A DNA stretch of 11,889 bases, taken from the NCBI GenBank assembly GCA_965371445.1, contig CBDUYN010000249.1:1-11889 (forward strand), written 5' to 3'. This DNA is from DASWIG01 sp965371445 (GTDB lineage: Bacteria; Acidobacteriota; Thermoanaerobaculia; Multivoradales; J023). Of the stretch, positions 7,311 to 11,889 are shown one piece after another; positions within the stretch are counted from its first letter, which is position 1, and each line of letters starts with the position of its first letter. The notes beneath the pieces are model-generated. The model was not told the DNA's origin and did no database searches. It saw nothing but the letters and a program-made list of their open reading frames with translations. The position numbers and the translations under genes are program-made.

Positions 7311-7477
7311 CCGGGCCGGGTATCCTGGCTCTCGTTCGACCTACTCGCCGCGCCTTCCCGGCCTTCGGGCCAGTGGCTCGGTCCGTCCCCGAGGAGGGCG
7401 GGCCGCGGCTTTCGTCACGATCACAGTCGCGGGGCGGCGGGAGACTTGCACTCCACTTCCCGCGGTCCGGAGCGGCC
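7311..7477 (-). promoter_or_regulatory. Cobalamin (B12) riboswitch
   Basis: On the minus strand the conserved blocks occur in the right order. They are GGGAAGTGGAGTGCAAGTC (7461-7443) with the GTGCAAGTC element, GCCGCCCCGCGACTGTGA (7438-7421), GCCACTG (7377-7371), GGGAAGG (7359-7353), and the B12 box AGCCAGGATACCCGGCC (7330-7314). The ends can close a P1-like stem (GGCCG near 7476-7473 with CGGCC near 7318-7314). Binding of adenosylcobalamin or a related corrinoid in the leader RNA is expected to lower expression of btuB and the coupled genes downstream. The region between ACTGTGA and GCCACTG is longer than in minimal examples and contains an extra G/C-rich stem. The aptamer call is firm; the exact 5' limit is estimated. 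Confidence 0.93.
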
Positions 7478-7535
7478 TCTGCCGTTCAATGTGGGCCTGA
7501 GGCGTCCGTCATGGGCGCCTCTCGGGTTCGCGGCC

Positions 7536-7564
7536 AATCTGACACCTACGCCGGGGGCTGTCAA
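7536..7564 (-). promoter_or_regulatory. Candidate promoter of the btu operon
   Basis: A perfect -35 hexamer TTGACA (minus strand, 7564-7559) is followed after 17 bases by CAGATT (7541-7536), which has the important A and final T of a -10 element but is otherwise weak. A start near 7529 would give a leader of about 50 nt before the riboswitch. The element lies across the beginning of the CHAT-like fragment on the other strand. Confidence 0.4.
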
Positions 7565-7722
7565 GCGTCAAAGCGCTGCCCTTCGACGTGACCGTGTCCG
7601 AGAAGGTCTACGAGTACCTGCGCTGGTACCTCGAAGAGTACATGGACCTCCCCGACGCCGGCTCCGTCGTCCGGGCGCGGCGCATCGAGGACGAGATCAA
7701 GGTATGGCCGTCGGCGGCGTAA
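7543..7722 (+). pseudogene. Fragment resembling the linker region of CHAT-domain proteins
   Basis: A frame open from 7543 (after TGA 7540-7542) to TAA 7720-7722 includes the stretch EYLRWYLEEYMDLP followed by RARRIEDEI. Segments of this type (RWYLEDY...P...RA.RIE..L) recur in large CHAT and TPR proteins ahead of the protease domain. GTG codons at 7588 and 7594 are the only possible starts, would give about 44 residues, and have no ribosome site. Nothing of the CHAT catalytic domain follows. I read it as a decayed piece left from a larger gene. The match is from memory of family patterns and is weak. Confidence 0.35.
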
Positions 7723-8104
7723 CCCTCGCCATTCATGCTATCCGTTCTCCCTTCTCTTACGTTCTCGATTTCGAGCCTTCCAACTCGACTGTGCCGATTC
7801 CTCAGTGATGTCTGCCGAACGCCGCGCCAGTTCCATGCCGGCCAGACCTGACCGGCCCGATCACCAAGCCCATCAAGCTCTGGGCCAACATTCGAGTAGC
7901 CCCGGCGAGGGATTGGCCGTCCTGGCGGATCCTGCGGCGTCGAGGGGTAGGTCGGAATCCTTGGCCCGGCCGAGCTCGACGACCCCGCCCGCCCTTCGTG
8001 GCCACCTTCACAGCCCGGCCGGCGAGCTCGCCGACGAGCCGGCAGCCGATGAGCACGACGAGTAGCCCGCCGCCCGCCCGCCTCGACCTCCAGGAGGTGG
8101 CGAA
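7723..8104. other. Stretch without a recognisable gene
   Basis: Reading frames exist on both strands (for example a GTG-initiated minus frame 8182-7802 with a short hydrophobic run), but none has a ribosome site, a familiar motif or consistent codon usage. I treat them as by-products of the high GC content. A 12-mer at 7840-7851, GGCCAGACCTGA, recurs at 11844-11855. Confidence 0.5.
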
Positions 8105-8141
8105 GCCTGCCCTGCGCCGGAATCGGCAGGCAGAGCCTGCC
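8105..8141. repeat. Overlapping palindromes with a 3-nt loop
   Basis: GCCTGCC (8105-8111), GGCAGGC (8125-8131) and GCCTGCC (8135-8141) allow two mutually exclusive stems. The second is a seven-pair hairpin with the loop AGA. The flanking sequence around the two GCCTGCC copies is an imperfect direct repeat (AGCCTGCCCTGCGCCGGAA versus AGCCTGCCTTACGTCGGGAA). This resembles intergenic REP-like elements. Confidence 0.6.
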
Positions 8142-8207
8142 TTACGTCGGGAACGATCCGACAAGTCAAGGGACCAGGCCACTACACTACGTCATCAGTA
8201 GAAGTGG

Positions 8208-8274
8208 GTGACACCGACTCGATGGCACCGCCGGTCCGAAAAACGTCCTCTCCAGAGGACGTTTTCCGTGTCAC
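8208..8274. repeat. Nested inverted repeat with a 12-bp perfect hairpin
   Basis: AAAACGTCCTCT (8240-8251), loop CC, AGAGGACGTTTT (8254-8265) is a perfect 12-bp inverted repeat. An outer pair, GTGACAC (8208-8214) and GTGTCAC (8268-8274), surrounds it. The A/T-rich ends could make it a weak bidirectional terminator, but the T-run lies within the stem and is only four bases, so I call it an inverted repeat first. Confidence 0.65.
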
Positions 8275-8660
8275 AGCCAGACCACTGAAAAAATGACGCT
8301 GTAGAATCGCCTCTGACGGGATTTCTGGCCCCTCCCAATACCTGGAGACCCGCGAAATTTTCTCGCGTCAGAGCGGCTCTCAGGGCGCTTAGAAGCCATG
8401 TCGGTCTCGGCATCCCTTGGAGACCGGTTTTTTCGGGTCGAATCCTCGCCCGCGGTCCGCTTTTTACGACCTCGCCCGGCTCCCGCGGGGAAAGACGCCC
8501 CGCGGGCTGCCGAAGAGAGTGGAACCGTCGCATTGTGGCGCAGAGCGTAGAGGACGGCCGCCACCAGGATCAGGAGACGCGCCGCCGGACGCAGGAAGAG
8601 GATCCGGCGCAATTACCGGGAGGGTGGGCTCTCTTACGTCCCGCGAGGCGCGCAGCGGAG
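8275..8660. other. Intergenic stretch downstream of the Uma2 gene
   Basis: No gene is supported. Besides the hairpin at 8482-8506, a five-pair stem CGCGA (8351-8355) / TCGCG (8363-8367) encloses AATTTTC. A minus-strand frame starting with TTG at 8612 begins with a hydrophobic helix but then loses any protein-like character, and I do not annotate it. Confidence 0.5.
8482..8506. repeat. G/C-rich hairpin
   Basis: CCCGCGGGG (8482-8490) and CCCCGCGGG (8498-8506) are a perfect nine-bp inverted repeat around AAAGACG. It lies about 155 bp beyond the Uma2 stop. No T-run follows on either strand, so a terminator role is doubtful. Confidence 0.6.
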
Positions 8661-9425
8661 TCAGCCTTCCGGGCTTTCGAGCTCCGCGAGGCGGGCGCGC
8701 AGACGCGCGTTCTCGATCTCGGCGGTGTCGGCGCGCTGACGCTCCTGCTCGGCGCGTTCGGCATTCGTCGGCACCAGCCGGCCGTCAGGATAGAAGAGAC
8801 GCAACCAGGGACCCTTCTCCCTGTAGTACTCGCCGTGCCACACACCGAGCTCCACCTCCAGCTCACGGCTCCACTGCCGGCCCTCGGCGGAGCGCGGGAT
8901 CCGCTGGTAGGCGTTGTCGAGCAGGCGGAAGCCGTCCACCGACTCGCTGCGCGGCGTGTAGAGGAAATACTCCGAGGTCTTGAAGACGTCCTGGTAGATC
9001 CGCTTTTTCTCGCCGTAGTCGTCGTCCGCGGTCGACGGCGAAAGCAGCTCCAGAACCAGGTCCGGCAGACGGCCGTCTTCCTCCCAGGCCACCCATATCT
9101 GGCGCTCGCGCCGGGCGACGTCCTTGACGAGAAAGGCGTCGGGACCGCGGTAGGCGGTCTTCTTCGGCTTCTCGGGCCGCAAGCCGTTCTCGAAGAGCGC
9201 GAGTTGGCGCTCCTCCTCGGCCACCACCCGCGCCTGCTCGGCCGAGTAGTAGACGAACATGTCACCGCCGAGGAAGAACTCCTCGCGCCCGAGCTCGAGC
9301 ATCCGGTAGTCGGCGAGCTCCAGGAAAAGCGTCATCTGCAGGCGATGGTACCAGGTCTCCAAGGCGACTCCGTCTTCCTGGACAAGCTCAAAGTCGAGAT
9401 CTTGAAGGGCGGCTTTTGCGCTCAT
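8661..9425 (-). CDS. Uma2-family (DUF820) protein with PD-(D/E)XK nuclease fold
   Basis: 254 residues starting at ATG 9425, which has the strong ribosome site AGGAGG about six bases upstream; a longer upstream extension to 9542 lacks such support. The core matches Uma2 proteins: GPDAFLV (94-100), LPDLVLELLSPST (120-132), EKKRIYQDVF (139-148) and SEYFLYTP (151-158), giving the likely metal and catalytic residues D96, D122, E126 and K140. Residues about 222-251 (AERAEQERQRADTAEIENARLRARLAELE) form a coiled coil, a common tail in this family. The fold is that of restriction-type endonucleases, but the cellular role of Uma2 proteins is not established and they often occur in many copies per genome. 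It stands alone: the neighbours are gene remnants and hairpins, and no partner gene is visible. The nuclease residues look intact. Confidence 0.85.
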   Translation of the reverse strand: MSAKAALQDLDFELVQEDGVALETWYHRLQMTLFLELADYRMLELGREEFFLGGDMFVYYSAEQARVVAEEERQLALFENGLRPEKPKKTAYRGPDAFLVKDVARRERQIWVAWEEDGRLPDLVLELLSPSTADDDYGEKKRIYQDVFKTSEYFLYTPRSESVDGFRLLDNAYQRIPRSAEGRQWSRELEVELGVWHGEYYREKGPWLRLFYPDGRLVPTNAERAEQERQRADTAEIENARLRARLAELESPEG

Positions 9426-9500
9426 GGGGGCCTCCTGCGGCTCCAGGCCGCCCGTCCACGATAGCACACAAGCGCGGCGCCCCAAAGGGGCGTCGAATAG

Positions 9501-9790
9501 GGGGGGTCGATCACGGTCGGGGTCACGTCCATCCAGGCGCACCCGCGTAAAGGCGCCCGTCCTCCCCGCGACGGCCGGCCGGCCCTCTACCTCGTGTCCG
9601 TCGATGGCGGCGACGTCCTACCCCTGGGGATCGACGGTGGCGCCGAGATGGTGCCGGACATCGCTCCCGACGGGGAGACGATCGCCTTCACCGCCGACCG
9701 CAAGGACAACGTGGATCTCTATGCCCTGTCCCTGGGGGACCGTCAGCCGGGCCGGATCGATCGGCTGACCAGGAACGAGCACCGCGACGT
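9501..9790 (+). pseudogene. WD40-like beta-propeller (PD40/TolB-type) fragment
   Basis: After an in-frame TAG at 9498-9500 the frame is open and reads LYLVSVDGGDVLPL, then VPDIAPDGETIAFTADRKDN, VDLYALSLGD and IDRLTRN. These are the hallmarks of one to two PD40 blades (P.wSPDGk.IaFts...iy.....rLT) as found in TolB-like propellers and in the C-terminal halves of DPP-type peptidases and some Ser/Thr kinases. Similarity ends at about 9790, where the sequence changes abruptly to a C/T-rich run. The frame itself continues to a TGA at 9918-9920 without propeller character. No start codon with a ribosome site precedes it. It is a piece of a larger gene lost by deletion or rearrangement. Confidence 0.7.
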
Positions 9791-10303
9791 CTTGTCTTCC
9801 TTGCCTTTCTTGCCATGCCTTTCTCTTCTTCTTGGCTCCATGGTCGAGCAGGCGCGCACTTCGGCCAAGCGGCGGGCAATCTCGTCGAGGCCCGGAGCTC
9901 TTGATAACCTTGACTCATGAGATCCAAGATACAAGGGCGGCACTCCGGAAGGGCGGGGACCACTCCGAACTGGATGCAGGAGTCGCCTGGAAAACCAGCG
10001 GCGGACGTTCCTCGCGGGGACGTGTACGGCGCGGAAGTCGCGAGGAGTACGAGACGCCGGCGGAGGCGTAGAGCCGCCGGGTCTCCGGGTTGAAACCCGG
10101 GTCAGGACGACGGCGTCCCTTCGGGACGGGGCAAGAAGGGCAAGAAAGGCAAGAAGAACCGGAGGGACGCGCCATCCGCCGCCGACGTCTTCGCCGAGAG
10201 TCTCTTGGGGCCTTGACCTGGCCGCACGACGACAGAGAGCCCCGAACAAGCGGCCAAGGGAAGGGGCCCGATCCCGACGCAACGGAACCGAGCCGGCAAA
10301 CGT
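9791..10303. other. Gene-poor stretch with low-complexity inverted repeats
   Basis: The C/T-rich CTTGCCTTTCTTGCC (9800-9814) is the exact reverse complement of GGCAAGAAAGGCAAG (10139-10153), so the 324 bp between them are flanked by a 15-bp inverted repeat. A short plus frame near 10127-10210 reads GRGKKGKKGKKNRRDAPSAA and ends at TGA 10210-10212; it looks like a basic protein tail but has no body upstream. On the minus strand a peptide starting MSQGYQELRA (ATG at 9917) recalls the start of four-helix-bundle (S23-type) proteins, but the resemblance stops after about ten residues. I support no gene here. Confidence 0.45.
10085..10128. repeat. Two adjacent short-loop hairpins
   Basis: CCGGGT (10085-10090), TGAA, ACCCGG (10095-10100) is followed by CGTCCC (10114-10119), TTC, GGGACG (10123-10128). 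Both are perfect six-bp stems with loops of three or four bases, similar in design to the triplet at 11593-11674. Confidence 0.7.
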
Positions 10304-10344
10304 TCGCGGCGCGGGAGAGACCGTTTGAGCCCGACCTCGACACG

Positions 10345-10960
10345 CCCGCACAGAAAACGGGGCCGTCTGGCCGGATCTCGACACGCTGGGACGAAAAACG
10401 AAGACATGGAGTCCGACCTCGACACGCCCGTACGAAAAAAAGATCGTTTGAAAGACCTTGCCGATTCGGGCGGACAGCCGGCGGGCACTTTGCAGGCTTG
10501 CACGATCCCCCCGTTGAAAAACGAGCAAGTCCAAGGGCCGCACAATTTTCTCGTCGGGAAAACGAGCGAGTCTTGAGGCTGGCACGATCTCTCGTCGGAA
10601 AAACGAGCGAGTCTTGAGGCTGGCGCGATCTCTCGTCGAAAAAACGAGCGAGTCTTGAGGCCGCACATCTCCTCGTGAAAAAAACAAACGTATCTTGGAC
10701 CCCGCGCAACCTCCCCGTCGGAAAGGCGAGCGTTTTTTGAGGCCGCACATCTTCTCGTCGGAAAAACGAACGTGTCTTGAGGCCCGCGTGATCTCTCGTC
10801 GGAATGGCGAGCGTCTTTTGAGGCTCGCACATCTCACCGCCGGAAAGGCGAGCGCGTCTTGAGGCCCGCGCGATCTCTTCGTCGGGAAACGAGCGCGTCT
10901 TGAGACCCTCAAGACGGTTTCTTGAAAAAACGAGCCCGTCTCAACCCCTTGAAGACGATT
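10345..10960. repeat. 41-bp imperfect tandem array, about 15 units
   Basis: Units begin near 10345, 10386, 10427, 10469, 10510, 10550, 10591, 10632, 10672, 10714, 10754, 10795, 10836, 10878 and 10919, always 40-42 bp apart; a possible degenerate unit precedes at 10304 and another follows at 10960. In the best units (10550-10672) the order is CTCGTCGGAAAAACGAGCGA, then GTCTTGAGGC, then TGGCACGATCT. CTCGT and ACGAG can pair around an A-rich loop, so each unit makes a small hairpin. The three leftmost units belong to a variant with CTCGACACG and GACGAAAAACGAAG but keep the same phase. There are no unique spacers, so this is not CRISPR. The minus strand of the consensus has no stop in any frame. 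This creates long overlapping reading frames (up to 423 codons, 11014-9743) rich in Arg, Phe and Ser, but none has a ribosome site or a known domain, so I do not call a protein. Confidence 0.88.
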
Positions 10961-11029
10961 TCCTCGCCCCTCGGGAGGCTCTGCGGGGGCGATTCGTCCC
11001 TGAAAGCTTGACACGGGAGGTGGGTCGCC

Positions 11030-11415
11030 TCAGGCGATCGCGTCGTCAACCCCCAAGGCGCGGTGTGGTACGACGCCTTCGGGGTAGTCGCCGAGGGCAC
11101 ACCCGACACCCCCTGTCTGGGCGAGGACGTCGCAGAGGGTGGCGGCGCTTTCGCGTCCGAGCTCCACCTCGCGGACAACCTCTTCGAGCAGCTGGCGCAC
11201 TTGTGGCAGCGCCTTGCACGGCGACGAGAAGCGCAGCTCGTCGATCGCGTCGAGCCGGCGACGAAAGTCGTCGCGGGCATCGACGTCGGGATGCGACGCC
11301 TGGCGCAGGATACGGTCGACGCGTCCGAGGAGCCCGTCCTCTCCGCCCGGCGTTCGAGTGCGGGTTTAGCGGACTTGCCCAAGATCTGGCGGACCCAGTG
11401 CGAATTCCAATCCAC
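11030..11415 (-). pseudogene. Possible frameshifted hypothetical gene (minus strand)
   Basis: A minus frame from 11365 down to TGA 11032-11030 has no start codon but reads like a soluble helical protein: LLGRVDRILRQ, DDFRRRLDAIDELRF, LPQVRQLLEEVVREVELG, and the ending LGDYPEGVVPHRALGVDDAIA. A GTG at 11415 in another frame gives MDWNSHWVRQILGKSAKPAL, which could be its N-terminus if one base was lost or gained near 11340. I recognise no family. The opposite strand is open in codon-aligned register (next entry), and only one of the two can be the real gene. Confidence 0.3.
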
Positions 11416-11422
11416 GCAATAA
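11063..11422 (+). CDS. Hypothetical protein, alternative to the antisense frame
   Basis: 119 residues from GTG 11063 to TAA 11420-11422; the frame is open from 11012. By my hand count third codon positions are about 80 percent G or C, like the Uma2 gene, whereas the antisense frame has its G/C excess in first positions; this favours the plus strand. The sequence (for example LADNLFEQLAHLWQRLA, then VVAGIDVGMRRLAQDTVDAS) shows no motif I know. There is only a poor ribosome site (AAGG). It cannot be separated confidently from the minus-strand reading. Confidence 0.3.
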   Translation: MWYDAFGVVAEGTPDTPCLGEDVAEGGGAFASELHLADNLFEQLAHLWQRLARRREAQLVDRVEPATKVVAGIDVGMRRLAQDTVDASEEPVLSARRSSAGLADLPKIWRTQCEFQSTQ

Positions 11423-11592
11423 AATGGACTGATACCATCGAGTCCTTTGAAAGCGCACTTTCAGAGGCGCGAACTCGATACCCATGAAAGGGCTGTACAA
11501 AAGCGTCCATATTGCCTCAACCCTTGCGGGAGAAGACAATGAATTGCAGGAGTAAACCCGAAATCCCCCAGCTGGCCGAAAGGGAAGATGTA
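11423..11592. other. Lower-GC intergenic stretch
   Basis: Base composition drops relative to the rest of the window. A six-bp hairpin TGAAAG (11448-11453), CGCA, CTTTCA (11458-11463) is present. No gene or clear promoter is seen. Confidence 0.5.
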
Positions 11593-11674
11593 CAACCCTT
11601 TCAGGGTTGGGGAGTGGGGACGACGCTTACCCAGGGTTGCACCCTGGGCTTCGGGATACAACCCCCTTGGGGTT
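11593..11674. repeat. Three consecutive hairpins with 3-nt loops
   Basis: CAACCCT-TTC-AGGGTTG (11593-11609), CCCAGGGT-TGC-ACCCTGGG (11630-11648) and AACCCC-CTT-GGGGTT (11660-11674) are perfect stems of seven, eight and six pairs, spaced about 20 and 11 bp apart. All have A/C-rich left arms and G/T-rich right arms, so they look like diverged copies of one element rather than unrelated palindromes. A short minus-strand frame across them (11661-11461) is a by-product. Confidence 0.8.
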
Positions 11675-11718
11675 TAAGATCAATGCCACGCCGCAATCCC
11701 GAGAATAAACGAACGGCC

Positions 11719-11839
11719 GCCCAACAATGCCATGCAGGGGACGCCGACGCCGTATCAACCGTTTGTGGTGACGGTAGCGACGTTGCCTTCGTCGAACGTC
11801 CTGAGATGACTGAAGGGGCGCCCCTGATGGCTGTCCGAT
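11719..11839 (+). other. attC-like site (integron cassette recombination site, degenerate 3' box)
   Basis: The left side has GCCCAAC (11719-11725), matching the R'' box RYYYAAC, then AATGCCAT and CAGGGGACGCC. The right arm GGCGCCCCTGATGGC (11817-11831) pairs with the left arm GCCATGCAGGGGACGCC (11729-11745) over all 15 bases, leaving exactly two left-arm bases unpaired, G11734 and A11741, six bases apart. Two extrahelical bases at this spacing, eight bases after R'', is the layout of classical attC sites such as that of aadA1. The expected R' box GTTRRRY is only GTCCGAT (11833-11839), five of seven positions, so the site is probably decayed. About 71 bases lie between the arms, as in long attC sites. 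No integrase gene is in the window. Confidence 0.5.
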
Positions 11840-11889
11840 ATGCGGCCAGACCTGAAGTAGGTCGCGAGGCGCGAGCCAGCCGGAGGACA

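Noticed and set aside
6022..7500. Plus-strand frame of 492 codons opposite btuB
   Set aside because: It is the antisense of a clear TonB-dependent receptor and its riboswitch; the length reflects the scarcity of stops in GC-rich DNA.
8240..8265. Rho-independent terminator
   Set aside because: The palindrome is perfect but lacks a U-run beyond the stem, so a terminator call would be a guess; kept as an inverted repeat.
8271..8612. Small membrane protein starting with TTG at 8612
   Set aside because: There is one hydrophobic segment, but no ribosome site, a rare start codon, and the remainder is Arg/Ser-rich frame noise across hairpins.
9426..9542. Upstream extension of the Uma2 gene to 9542
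   Set aside because: The ATG at 9425 has AGGAGG at proper spacing and begins where family similarity begins; the extra residues are low-complexity.
10510..10920. CRISPR array
   Set aside because: The entire 41-bp unit is repeated and no unique spacers of 25 bp or more lie between constant repeats; no cas gene is present.
1..11889. tRNA or rRNA genes
   Set aside because: No cloverleaf with the GTTCGA-type arm and CCA end, and no rRNA-like conserved segment, was seen on either strand.

Overview
The window is high-GC DNA from a Gram-negative bacterium. It encodes a TonB-dependent outer-membrane receptor, a lipoprotein-type binding protein and a periplasmic FKBP. No rRNA or tRNA gene is visible, so the phylum is a guess: the mix of a B12 locus, a Uma2 protein and WD40-like and CHAT-like debris resembles Acidobacteriota or similar soil and sediment lineages. 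The window has two parts: an intact minus-strand operon (about 670-7570) and repeat-rich DNA on both sides of it (1-670 and 7570-11889).

The operon is read right to left. A TTGACA-type promoter (about 7564-7536) precedes a convincing cobalamin riboswitch (7477-7311), followed by btuB (TonB-dependent receptor), btuF (binding lipoprotein), btuC (FecCD-type permease), btuD (ATPase), a periplasmic protein with two FKBP domains, and a rhomboid-fold membrane protein without the catalytic residues. btuF overlaps btuC, and btuC/btuD and btuD/FKBP share ATGA stop-start overlaps, so the FKBP gene is translationally tied to the transporter. Together the first four genes make a complete route for corrinoid from outside the cell to the cytoplasm, repressed when B12 is plentiful. 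Why an FKBP and a pseudo-rhomboid belong to the same unit is not known; folding or quality control of the envelope components is one possibility.

The left edge holds a 9-bp tandem repeat, then a fragment of an IS200-like (Y1, RAYT-type) transposase bounded by two perfect inverted copies of a 34-bp hairpin element. The second hairpin runs directly into an array of 19-bp repeats that reuse the hairpin arm sequence.

The right part is mostly debris and structured DNA: a possible CHAT-protein fragment, an intact Uma2-family nuclease-fold gene with a coiled-coil tail (8661-9425), a WD40-like (PD40) fragment, many short-loop palindromes, a tandem array of about fifteen 41-bp units (about 10345-10960), an unresolved pair of antisense reading frames (11030-11422), three consecutive hairpins (11593-11674), and near the right edge a structure with the pairing and extrahelical-base pattern of an integron attC site, without any integrase in view. 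The 41-bp array and the attC-like site are the least ordinary objects here.
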